The notes beneath the pieces were generated by a model. That model worked only from the letters and a program-made list of their open reading frames with translations, was not told the DNA's origin and searched no databases. This document shows positions 1-6,669 of a DNA stretch of 40,294 nucleotides, one piece after another. The stretch is from Flavobacteriales bacterium (GTDB lineage: Bacteria; Bacteroidota; Bacteroidia; Flavobacteriales; BACL11). The stretch lies in NCBI GenBank assembly GCA_014381465.1, contig JACNLP010000032.1, positions 1 to 40,294 of the forward strand, read 5' to 3'. The position numbers and the translations under genes are program-made. Each line of letters opens with the position of its first letter. Within the stretch, counting starts at the first letter, position 1.

Positions 1-78
1 ATAATTCTCAAAAAATAGCTAACCGGTGAGCAGTATGTTATTGTCGGTGGAAATTATTTTACTAGATAAAGAAAGTAA

Positions 79-230
79 TCCTATCACTATTTTTATCTTT
101 TTCCTGTCATTTTGATAGGATTAATCGTGCTTTTATGATAGGAAAAACATTTTGCGTATCATATAATTTTAATTTGCGTATCATTTTTTAGGCATTTTGA
201 TATGTATTTCATACTTTTGTGATACGCAAA
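79..230. promoter_or_regulatory. Cluster of six TGATA-core operator-like sites upstream of the Fic-domain gene
   Basis: Six short sites share a TGATA core in both orientations: TCCTATCA at 79-86, TGATAGGA at 113-120 and 136-143, TTTGCGTATCA at 151-161 and 173-183, and TGATACGCAAA at 220-230. The last site directly follows a TACTTTTG box (212-219) that matches the Bacteroidota -7 consensus TAnnTTTG, so a bound protein would cover the expected transcription start. The downstream protein begins with a winged-helix-like region, so autoregulation is a reasonable inference, but binding is not shown. Confidence 0.5.
212..219 (+). promoter_or_regulatory. -7 box TACTTTTG of the Fic-domain gene
   Basis: TACTTTTG fits the Bacteroidota sigma-factor -7 motif TAnnTTTG and lies 18 bases before the ATG at 238. 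No clear TTG -33 element sits at the usual distance. The box abuts an operator-like site at 220-230. Confidence 0.45.
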
Positions 231-237
231 AAAGAAA

Positions 238-1188
238 ATGACTACTCAATTAAGTAAAAATCAAATATTAATAACTGAATTATTAAAGAGAGAATCCTTG
301 CTTTCTTCTTCTGAAATTCATGATCAATTGAATTTTAGTAATTCTCTTTTAACCACTAAAAGAATGCTCTCTAATTTGGTAAGTAAAAAATTAATCTCCA
401 CCTCAGGAAAAGGAAGAGGAACAAAATATAGCATTAGTAAGAGTTATAATTTATTCTTCCCTATAAATTTGGAGGAATATTACTTAACAGATGTAGATGA
501 GAGAAAAATAATAACTCATTTTAACTTATCACTAATGAAGGATGTTTTGCAAAACGCTCCTATATTTAACAAACAAGAAATTGAGGAATTATATAGCCTA
601 CAAAGCACTTATCAGAAAAACATAAGTGACTTAAGCAAAAATGAATACAACAAAGAGTTAGAGCGATTGGCAATTGACCTGAGTTGGAAATCTTCACAAA
701 TAGAAGGAAACACCTATTCTTTATTAGAAACAGAACGACTCTTAAAAGAAAAAGAAACTGCCTCTGGAAAAAAGAAAGATGAGGCGGTAATGCTATTAAA
801 TCATAAAGACGCATTGGATTTTATAGTTGAAAATCCTAATTATGCAATTCCACTAAGCATCTCAAAAATTGAAGACATCCATAGCATACTCATAAAAGAA
901 TTAGCAGTGGACAAAAATATCAGAAAAAGAAGAGTAGGTATTTCTGGCACCAATTACAAACCATTGGATAACGAATATCAAATAAGAGAAGCTTTGGAAA
1001 ATTGTTGTAATTTAGTAAATAATAAAAGTTGTGTCTTTGAAAAAACATTACTTGCTTTATTGTTAATTTCCTACATTCAACCTTTTAATGATGGAAATAA
1101 AAGAACTGCTCGAATTATTAGTAATGCTATCTTAATTAATAATAATTACTGTCCTCTTTCCTTCAGAACGGTAGATTCTATTGAATAA
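238..1188 (+). CDS. Winged-helix/Fic-domain protein with Gln in place of the catalytic His, C-terminally truncated
   Basis: Residues 1-70 look like a winged-helix DNA-binding domain and residues about 140-316 are a Fic domain. Fic enzymes usually transfer AMP or another nucleotide-derived group to protein hydroxyls. The core motif is at 281-292 (QPFNDGNKRTAR), where canonical Fic proteins have HPFxxGNxR; the catalytic His is therefore Gln281. The class II autoinhibitory motif (S/T)xxxE(G/N) is present as S152-xxx-E156-G157. Both features suggest either a catalytically dead regulator or a variant chemistry. The frame stops at TAA 1186-1188, but family-like sequence continues in another frame to 1289, so the gene is truncated or mis-assembled. 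The ATG at 238 follows a plausible -7 box and operator-like repeats. Its native target is unknown. Confidence 0.8.
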   Translation: MTTQLSKNQILITELLKRESLLSSSEIHDQLNFSNSLLTTKRMLSNLVSKKLISTSGKGRGTKYSISKSYNLFFPINLEEYYLTDVDERKIITHFNLSLMKDVLQNAPIFNKQEIEELYSLQSTYQKNISDLSKNEYNKELERLAIDLSWKSSQIEGNTYSLLETERLLKEKETASGKKKDEAVMLLNHKDALDFIVENPNYAIPLSISKIEDIHSILIKELAVDKNIRKRRVGISGTNYKPLDNEYQIREALENCCNLVNNKSCVFEKTLLALLLISYIQPFNDGNKRTARIISNAILINNNYCPLSFRTVDSIE

Positions 1189-1196
1189 AAAAAAAA

Positions 1197-1289
1197 GCCC
1201 TGCTTTTGTTTTACGAACAAAATAATATTACCGCTTTTAAAAACATATTTTGCAGTCAGTTTAAATTTGCTGTGGAAACTTACTTCTAA
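1197..1289 (+). pseudogene. Severed C-terminus of the Fic-domain gene, out of frame
   Basis: After the stop at 1186-1188 and a run of ten A (1187-1196), reading from GCC at 1197 gives ALLLFYEQNNITAFKNIF and continues to SQFKFAVETYF and a TAA at 1287-1289. This hydrophobic and charged stretch resembles the normal end of Fic proteins of this type, following the conserved DSIE segment. It is in a different frame from the main ORF. Restoring the gene needs both removal of the TAA and a length change in the A run, so simple slippage does not rescue it. It is either a real lesion or a homopolymer sequencing error. Confidence 0.6.
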
Positions 1290-1290
1290 A

Positions 1291-1340
1291 ATGAAAATAA
1301 ACACCATCATATTAGATGATAATTTGGAACACCTATCTTA
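1291..1340 (+). pseudogene. Detached N-terminus of the LytTR response regulator, out of frame
   Basis: ATG at 1291 opens MKINTIILDDNLEHL, a typical receiver-domain start with the acidic pair (DD) that binds Mg2+. In this frame the sequence becomes unrelated to the family after about 1336. The family-like sequence continues in the frame of the 1316 ORF from ATT TTA GAA (1340 onward). Removing one T from TCTTATTTTA (1336-1345) would join the two as HLSILEKL. The normal start is therefore 1291 and the gene is frameshifted or misread here. Confidence 0.6.
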
Positions 1341-1975
1341 TTTTAGAAAAACTTCTTTCGGAAATAGAAGAAGTGGAACTCATCCAAAAATTTACAAACC
1401 CTACCAAAACAAAGGAATGGTTGCAAAAAAATAAAGTAGATTTATTAATATCAGATATAGAAATGAATCACCTTAACGGATTAGAATTAATAAACCAATT
1501 AGAAAAACCCCCATTTGTTATATATGTAAGTTCCTACCCTAAATATGCCGCTAAAAGTTTCGAACTTGAACCCTTACATTATTTAGTAAAACCAATAAAT
1601 GAAATTGATTTACGCATAGCAATTGAACGAGCAAAGAATAAAATACTAAAGAAAGAAGTAGAAGAATATATTATTATTAAAGAAGGGCATGCTCTTTTTC
1701 ATAAAATTAGTCTTTCGGATATATTATTTATAGAAGCGGACAATGATTATGTAAAAGTAATTTGTAAAAAGAAGGAATATAGAACCCACTGCACCTTAAA
1801 AGAAATAGAAAATAGATTAGGAAGCAATTTCATAAAAACACATAGAAGTTATCTGGTAAACCAAAGCCATATTAATAAAATAAATGGAACTTTTGCAGAA
1901 ATAAAAAACTACACTATCCCTGTTTCTAGGGCTTACAAACAAACTGTTTATGATAGATTAGGGATTAAGAATTAG
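1316..1975 (+). CDS. LytTR-family response regulator (N-terminus frameshifted)
   Basis: This is a two-component response regulator that would bind DNA through a LytTR domain. In this reading, residues 1-105 are a receiver domain lacking its first strand, with phospho-acceptor Asp47 (LLISDIEM), a conserved Lys92 in VKP, and the usual SS segment at 72-73. Residues about 119-215 are the LytTR domain (IIIKEG, FIEADNDYVKV, KTHRSYLVN). The first residues, MIIWNTYL, are read in the wrong frame; the true N-terminus is at 1291 in another frame. Its 3' end overlaps the convergent histidine kinase gene by 11 bp. That kinase is the likely partner, although such pairs are normally co-directional. Confidence 0.82.
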   Translation: MIIWNTYLILEKLLSEIEEVELIQKFTNPTKTKEWLQKNKVDLLISDIEMNHLNGLELINQLEKPPFVIYVSSYPKYAAKSFELEPLHYLVKPINEIDLRIAIERAKNKILKKEVEEYIIIKEGHALFHKISLSDILFIEADNDYVKVICKKKEYRTHCTLKEIENRLGSNFIKTHRSYLVNQSHINKINGTFAEIKNYTIPVSRAYKQTVYDRLGIKN

Positions 1976-3599
1976 GCAAAACAACACTAACAATACTTCC
2001 TTTTTCTGAACTGTCAATTAATAATATTCCTTTATTTAATGTTGTGAATTCCTTGCACAAATCCAAGCCTAATCCCAAACCCTTGGATTGATGATTACAG
2101 CCAAATCCGCACCCTTTATCAATAATATCAATTTGTGTTTTATTTTCAGAGTTAAAAATAGCTATTACAATTTCAGAATTTTCAGGAGAATATTTAATGG
2201 CATTGTGCAAGATGTTTCTAATCACAATTCGGATTGTATTTTCATCTGCAAATGCAATCCAATCATCTGAAAAATCTTTACTAATTTTTATTTTCTTTTC
2301 AGTTATTTGCGTTTTTAGTAATTGAATTGTTTCTTCAATCATTTCATTTAAGTCTAAGATCTTAGGATGCAACTCAATCTTATCCAAATGCTCTGCCGAC
2401 CAGCTAAATAAAGTATCAAATTCCAATAATAGATTAGTTGATCCTTGTTCTATCTTTTGCAAGTTTTCTATTTTTTTACTTTGAGACAACATTTTAATAG
2501 AGGCAATCACTCCTCTTAAATCATGTGAAATAATAGAAAATAACCGTTCTTTTGCTTTATTTGATTCGGTTAGTTTCCTGTTTAATTTAGCGGTTTTTCT
2601 TATAAAATAAATAACAACAACAAAAAGTAAAAAGAATGTAATGATGATAATATTTCTTATTTTTTTCTCTTGTCTTAGGGTTATTATTTTCTTTTCTGTT
2701 TCAAATAATTTCTTTTGTTTTTCCAGCTCTTGCAAAGCAATCCTATTGTGTGGGTGCAAATATTGTTTTTTTAAGGAATCGGCTATTGACATAAATTTAT
2801 AGGCTTTTTCAAAATCTTTTTTAGCCAAATAAACCTGAGAATAATTATAAGTGTAATGATGATTTACCTCATCATCATTTAAAAGCGGGGCAACTTCTTC
2901 TGATTTTTTACAATGATATAAGGCACTATCAATTTCACCCTCTTTTAAAAAGAATCCTACTAAGGTTGCATGATATTGAAAATTTTGCAACAAAGCATTC
3001 GGAAGCTTTGGCATTACCATTTTTGCTGAATCCAAATATAGTTTTGTTACTTCTGGAGAATTTCCTCTACTAATGTAATAATAGTTGGCTAAATATTGAT
3101 TATTTTGTATTTGTTTTGCAAAACGAATTCCTTCTTTAAACCTTCCTTTTACTTTATAAAAAATAAATAATACACGATTATTATTACAAGTTAAAGCGAG
3201 TTGCTCCGCCTTATCAAAATAAATATAAGCCGTTTTTTGGTCTTGTGTTTTTATGTACAATAAACCTAAATTTAAGTTTAAATCTGCCTTTAAACTATCA
3301 TATTCCTCATACTCATTTAACAATAATAATCCTTTAGTATAAGTCAAAGCAGCTTCATCCCACTTTCCATAAGTTTGATACCTTACTCCTAAGTTATTGT
3401 AAGATGAAGCAAGCTCAGGAATTTCAGAGGCATTATTAAAAACAGCAATAGCATCTTGCAATACAATTATTGCACTATCTCTGTTCCCATTTTGGTTATG
3501 TTTTTCAGATAATTCCCAAAAGTGATTTGCATTTTTTGTTTGCGATAAAAGGACTAAGGGCATTAGCAATAAAAGTAATACAGTTTTTATTTTCCACAC
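1965..3599 (-). CDS. TPR-containing membrane sensor histidine kinase
   Basis: The 544-residue protein has a signal peptide (residues 1-20), TPR-like helical repeats at about 25-290 expected in the periplasm, a coiled stretch, and a transmembrane helix at about 315-335. The kinase core follows: phospho-acceptor His359 in SHDLRG, the N box around Asn466 (NILHNAIKY), G1 box DKGCGFG at 494-500, and G2 box GLGLGL at 507-512. All catalytic boxes are intact. It probably phosphorylates the convergent LytTR regulator whose end it overlaps by 11 bp; that pairing is inferred from position only. A TAACTTTG box lies just upstream of the ATG. The input signal cannot be read from the sequence. Confidence 0.88.
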   Translation of the reverse strand: MWKIKTVLLLLLMPLVLLSQTKNANHFWELSEKHNQNGNRDSAIIVLQDAIAVFNNASEIPELASSYNNLGVRYQTYGKWDEAALTYTKGLLLLNEYEEYDSLKADLNLNLGLLYIKTQDQKTAYIYFDKAEQLALTCNNNRVLFIFYKVKGRFKEGIRFAKQIQNNQYLANYYYISRGNSPEVTKLYLDSAKMVMPKLPNALLQNFQYHATLVGFFLKEGEIDSALYHCKKSEEVAPLLNDDEVNHHYTYNYSQVYLAKKDFEKAYKFMSIADSLKKQYLHPHNRIALQELEKQKKLFETEKKIITLRQEKKIRNIIIITFFLLFVVVIYFIRKTAKLNRKLTESNKAKERLFSIISHDLRGVIASIKMLSQSKKIENLQKIEQGSTNLLLEFDTLFSWSAEHLDKIELHPKILDLNEMIEETIQLLKTQITEKKIKISKDFSDDWIAFADENTIRIVIRNILHNAIKYSPENSEIVIAIFNSENKTQIDIIDKGCGFGCNHQSKGLGLGLDLCKEFTTLNKGILLIDSSEKGSIVSVVLPNS

Positions 3600-3634
3600 T
3601 TTTTTAGATGTTTTTTAAAAGGAATAATTTTATT

Positions 3635-3642
3635 CAAAGTTA
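3635..3642 (-). promoter_or_regulatory. -7 box TAACTTTG of the histidine kinase gene
   Basis: On the minus strand TAACTTTG matches TAnnTTTG and lies 35 bases before the kinase ATG. No -33 element is obvious. Confidence 0.4.
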
Positions 3643-3704
3643 GTAAATAATTTTATTTTTTTAATGATGAAACTTTATTTTCATAAAATTATAAAAAGAA
3701 AAGA

Positions 3705-3722
3705 CCTGACCTTTTGGTTAGG
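3705..3722. terminator. Hairpin terminator between the repeat protein gene and the histidine kinase gene
   Basis: CCTGACC (3705-3711), a TTTT loop, and GGTTAGG (3716-3722) form a 7-bp stem with one wobble or mismatch. T-rich runs flank it on both strands (ATTTTTTG to the right; TCTTTTCTTTTT reading left). It can act in either direction. The leftward transcript of the 3780-4817 gene is the obvious client. Confidence 0.55.
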
Positions 3723-3736
3723 ATTTTTTGTTTTTT

Positions 3737-3781
3737 AAAAACAACCACACGATAAAATCGTGCGGGAGCTGGGGTTGTTTT
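3737..3781 (-). terminator. Long hairpin abutting the stop codon of the repeat protein gene
   Basis: AAAACAACC (3737-3745) pairs with GGTTGTTTT (3773-3781), and inside it CACGAT (3748-3753) pairs with ATCGTG (3757-3762). The structure begins at the stop codon of the minus-strand gene and is followed on that strand by a T-rich run, so it probably ends that transcript. It could also be a remnant of a small dispersed palindromic element. Confidence 0.45.
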
Positions 3782-4817
3782 ACTCTATAACTATTCTTTT
3801 CTCTACTGTTCCATCATCATTGATGTAGAAAAGAGGAGTGTTTTTAGCAGGGCTAGTTTCTCTACCTAACACATCAATTACTTTTAACAACTTAGTTGAA
3901 TTACCTGCTGTATTTAAAACTCCTGAGGTAGATAATGGAGAGTAATAGAAATTATAATAGCCATCATGGTCAGAAGTACTTATTGGATTATAATATATTT
4001 TCTCATATTCTGACACAAACTCATTACGACTAAAAGGGTACGCAATATTATTTGTTAAAAGCGACAAATCATATGTGAAATTATTACTAATGTAATAAAC
4101 CCAAGCAACACCATTCCAATCGTAATGTGTTGAAGTAATCATATTATTATTTACATCATAAGAATATTCAATCTTTCCCTGTAAAGTAAGCAGTGAATCA
4201 CTGTAAAACAAACATAAGTTGTTATTATTATTTGCATCATAAGTATACTCTGATTTACCTTGACTATCCCATATAGATAATATAGTATCCCAATAAAAAC
4301 TCTCTCGTAAAATCAAATTATTATTAATATCATAAGTAAACTCACTTTTAGCAGATATCTCATAAGAGGATATTACAGTATTCCAATCGTAATGTGTTGA
4401 AATAATAAGATTATTATTTATATTATAAGTATATTCATTTTTCTCTACTTCCCAAACAGATAAAGAAGCATTCCATTCAAACCTCTCCCGTAAAATTAAA
4501 TTATTATTAATATCATAAGTGTATTCAGTGTAATTATCTAATTGCCAAACAGATAAAGAATTATTCCAATAAAACACTTCCAATAAAACTAAATTATTAT
4601 TAGCATCATAAGTATTTTCAATCTTTCCCTGTAAGGTAAGCAGTGGATCACTGTAAATCAAACATAAGTTGTTATTATTATTTGCATCATAAGAAAACTC
4701 TATTTTTTGTTCAACCTGATTGTTATAATAAGTTATAATACTATCCATTTTATGAGTATAGGTTTGCCCAAACCCAATCATAGGCAAGCAAAGTAATATA
4801 AAAAATAGTTTTTTCAT
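3780..4817 (-). CDS. Secreted YD-like repeat protein with T9SS-type C-terminal signal
   Basis: The 345-residue protein starts with a signal peptide (MKKLFFILLCLPMIGFGQ). It then carries about seven repeats of roughly 35 residues with the pattern YTYDxNNNLxLxExFxWN..LSVWE, similar to YD or RHS-type repeats but short. The C-terminus (LLKVIDVLGRE ... LFYINDDGTVEKRIVIE) resembles a type A T9SS sorting domain, so it is expected on the cell surface or secreted. Two segments reading YDANNNNNLCLxYSDxLLTLQGKIE are almost identical, also in DNA, which points to a recent internal duplication. A TAGATTTG -7 box precedes the ATG. Function is unknown; the repeats suggest binding or a structural role. Confidence 0.78.
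   Translation of the reverse strand: MKKLFFILLCLPMIGFGQTYTHKMDSIITYYNNQVEQKIEFSYDANNNNNLCLIYSDPLLTLQGKIENTYDANNNLVLLEVFYWNNSLSVWQLDNYTEYTYDINNNLILRERFEWNASLSVWEVEKNEYTYNINNNLIISTHYDWNTVISSYEISAKSEFTYDINNNLILRESFYWDTILSIWDSQGKSEYTYDANNNNNLCLFYSDSLLTLQGKIEYSYDVNNNMITSTHYDWNGVAWVYYISNNFTYDLSLLTNNIAYPFSRNEFVSEYEKIYYNPISTSDHDGYYNFYYSPLSTSGVLNTAGNSTKLLKVIDVLGRETSPAKNTPLFYINDDGTVEKRIVIE
4167..4243 (-). repeat. Internal repeat copy A (77 bp) in the YD-like protein gene
   Basis: This 77-bp stretch differs from positions 4617-4693 at only three bases. It encodes the YDANNNNNLCLFYSDSLLTLQGKIE unit. Neighbouring repeat units are much less alike in DNA, so this pair is a recent duplication or a product of gene conversion. 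Confidence 0.8.
4617..4693 (-). repeat. Internal repeat copy B (77 bp) in the YD-like protein gene
   Basis: Second copy of the 77-bp unit at 4167-4243, with three mismatches. It encodes YDANNNNNLCLIYSDPLLTLQGKIE near the N-terminus of the protein. Confidence 0.8.
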
Positions 4818-4831
4818 AATTTTAATTTTTA

Positions 4832-4839
4832 CAAATCTA
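4832..4839 (-). promoter_or_regulatory. -7 box TAGATTTG of the YD-like repeat protein gene
   Basis: On the minus strand TAGATTTG matches TAnnTTTG, 14 bases before the ATG. It lies just outside the palindromic element at 4848-4954. Confidence 0.4.
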
Positions 4840-4847
4840 ATAAAAAA

Positions 4848-4954
4848 TTGTCATACCGAACTTTATGTGAGGAAACGCTTTTTGTTCGGCAAAGCCAATC
4901 TACAAATTCTAATAACAGAAACTGAAGATCTTTCACATTCGTTCAAGATGACAA
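4848..4954. repeat. 107-bp intergenic element with imperfect terminal inverted repeats (MITE/REP-like)
   Basis: The ends TTGTCATACCGAAC (4848-4861) and GTTCAAGATGACAA (4941-4954) are inverted repeats that match at 11 of 14 positions. The right part (GATCTTTCACATTCGTTCAAGATGACA) recurs in similar form at about 21207-21235. The element sits exactly against the stop codon of the bcp gene. No ORF is inside. It is probably a small non-autonomous dispersed repeat; it could also act as a terminator. Confidence 0.5.
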
Positions 4955-5401
4955 CTATTTAATTATCTGAGCAGTATGCTCTTTCGTTTTTACTTTCGTA
5001 ATAATATCTTCTATTATTCCATTTTCATCAATAACAAATGTAGTTCTGTGTATGCCATCATATTCCTTACCCATGAATTTTTTAGGTCCCCAAACACCAT
5101 AAGCATTTAGCACTTCCTTGCTTTCATCCGAAATAAGCGGGAAAGGTAATTCGTGCTTTGCAATAAATTTTTGGTGTCTTTCTGGGCTATCAGCCGAGCA
5201 ACCTAAAACCACATAGCCCTTATCCAAAAGCAATTGGTAGTTATCCCTCAAATTACACGATTGAACCGTACAACCTGGAGTCATATCCTTTGGGTAAAAG
5301 TACAATACTACCTTTTTTCCTTTAAACTGCTCTAATGTAATCTGCTCTCCATTTTCATCAATGGAATTTATTGTTGGGGCTTTATCTCCTATATTTAGCA
5401 T
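4955..5401 (-). CDS. bcp: Thioredoxin-dependent peroxiredoxin (BCP/PrxQ type)
   Basis: The 148-residue protein has a complete AhpC/TSA thioredoxin fold and reduces hydrogen peroxide and organic peroxides in the cytoplasm using thioredoxin. The signature FYPKDMTPGCTVQSC contains the peroxidatic Cys44 and a resolving Cys49 five residues later, the arrangement of the BCP/PrxQ subgroup. Length is normal for the family. It lies downstream of hmgA and hpd on the same strand, 67 bp after hpd, with a hairpin between. Whether it shares their transcript is uncertain. Peroxide defence beside two oxygenases is plausible but not proof of a joint role. Confidence 0.92.
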   Translation of the reverse strand: MLNIGDKAPTINSIDENGEQITLEQFKGKKVVLYFYPKDMTPGCTVQSCNLRDNYQLLLDKGYVVLGCSADSPERHQKFIAKHELPFPLISDESKEVLNAYGVWGPKKFMGKEYDGIHRTTFVIDENGIIEDIITKVKTKEHTAQIIK

Positions 5402-5420
5402 AGTTTGTAGTTGGTTGTAA

Positions 5421-5460
5421 GTGGTTTGTAGAATGTAATAATCAAAAAACTACAAACCAC
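5421..5460. terminator. Perfect 11-bp inverted repeat between hpd and bcp
   Basis: GTGGTTTGTAG (5421-5431) and CTACAAACCAC (5450-5460) are perfect inverted repeats around an 18-nt loop that contains a run of six A (T on the minus strand). It could be an attenuator or terminator separating bcp from hpd, or a binding site. The flanks carry further GTTTGTAG-like copies. Confidence 0.4.
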
Positions 5461-5468
5461 AAACAATG

Positions 5469-6623
5469 TTAAAGTGTTCCTCTTCTTTCTTGTTCTGCTT
5501 CAATTGATTCAAACAATGCTTTAAAGTTTCCTTTTCCAAAAGATTGCGCTCCTTTTCTTTGGATTATCTCAAAAAATAAAGTTGGTCTGTCCGTTAATGG
5601 TTTTGTAAAGATTTGCAATAAATACCCTTCATCATCTCTATCTACCATTATTCCGTGTTCTTTTAAAATATTCATATCCTCCTCAATTTTTCCTACTCTA
5701 CCACCTACAGTATCATAATAAGTTCCTGGAACATATAAAAACTCGACTCCTCTCTTTTTCATTTCAGAAACTGTAAAAACAATATCATCAGTTGCAACAG
5801 CAATATGTTGGCAACCTGGCCCTCCATAAAAGTCTAAATATTCCTCAATCTGAGATTTCTTTTTTCCTTCTGCTGGCTCATTAATTGGAAATTTAATTCT
5901 CCCATTTCCATTGGTCATTACTTTACTCATTAAAGCAGTAAACTGAGTAGAAATATCTTTATCATCAAAAGTAATAAGGTTTGCAAAGCCCATAGTTTCA
6001 TTATAGAACTTTGCCCAAGTATTCATCTCCCCCCATCCTACATTCCCTACCATATGGTCAATGTATTTTAGTCCGCAAGAAGTTGGGTTATAATGCGATT
6101 CCCATTTTTCAAATCCTGGACGGAACACTCCTTTGTAATTTTTGCGTTCTACAAAAATATGAACAGTATCTCCATAAGTATGAATTCCTGCTCTTACTAC
6201 TTCTCCATCTGCATCTTTCTCAGTTTTGGGTTCAAAATATGATTTTGCTCCTCTTTTAGTTGTTTCCTCCCATGCTTTTTTTGCATCATCTACCCAAAGA
6301 GCAATTACTTTCACTCCATCACCATGTTTTTTAATATGATCAAAAATCTCATTGTCCTCTCCTGGCATAGGTGTAGTAAAAACCAATCTGATTTTATCCT
6401 GAACTACAACATAAGATGTTCTATCCTTGACTCCTGTTTCTAAACCTGCATAAGCAAGAGATTGAAACCCAAGAGCTGTTTTGTAAAAGTGTGCTGCTTG
6501 TTTCGCATTTCCCACATAATATTCTACATAATCCGTTCCTAAAATTGGCAAAAAGTCATCTGCCTCAGGGAATATTTTTTCTAATCCGTAATTAAAATTT
6601 TCTACTTTGGTTAAATCTTTCAT
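5469..6623 (-). CDS. hpd: 4-hydroxyphenylpyruvate dioxygenase
   Basis: This non-heme Fe(II) enzyme converts 4-hydroxyphenylpyruvate, oxygen and water to homogentisate and CO2, the second step of tyrosine breakdown. The 384-residue protein has two vicinal-oxygen-chelate halves. The metal ligands are visible as His190 (KYIDHMVGN), His273 (GCQHIAVAT) and Glu352 (LFFEIIQR). The C-terminal region that closes over the active site (SFGKGNFKALFESIEAEQ) is present. It lies 46 bp downstream of hmgA on the same strand, so the two are probably co-transcribed from the promoter in front of hmgA. The ATG at 6623 gives the usual family length. Confidence 0.96.
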   Translation of the reverse strand: MKDLTKVENFNYGLEKIFPEADDFLPILGTDYVEYYVGNAKQAAHFYKTALGFQSLAYAGLETGVKDRTSYVVVQDKIRLVFTTPMPGEDNEIFDHIKKHGDGVKVIALWVDDAKKAWEETTKRGAKSYFEPKTEKDADGEVVRAGIHTYGDTVHIFVERKNYKGVFRPGFEKWESHYNPTSCGLKYIDHMVGNVGWGEMNTWAKFYNETMGFANLITFDDKDISTQFTALMSKVMTNGNGRIKFPINEPAEGKKKSQIEEYLDFYGGPGCQHIAVATDDIVFTVSEMKKRGVEFLYVPGTYYDTVGGRVGKIEEDMNILKEHGIMVDRDDEGYLLQIFTKPLTDRPTLFFEIIQRKGAQSFGKGNFKALFESIEAEQERRGTL

Positions 6624-6669
6624 TTCTTTATTTTTTTAAGTGGCTAGTTACACCATACTACAAACTAAT

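Noticed and set aside
1-237. CRISPR-like array upstream of the Fic gene
   Set aside because: The repeated units are 8-11 bp, in both orientations and unevenly spaced, so they look like operator sites. No CRISPR array was seen anywhere in the window.
1186-1200. Programmed ribosomal frameshift at the ten-A run in the Fic gene
   Set aside because: The zero-frame TAA (1186-1188) overlaps the beginning of the run and would be read before any slippage on A codons. Slippage in mRNA length leaves TAA in place. A lesion or error is simpler.
3780-4817. RHS or polymorphic toxin
   Set aside because: The YD-like repeats are few, there is no RHS core or toxin domain, and the C-terminus looks like a T9SS signal.
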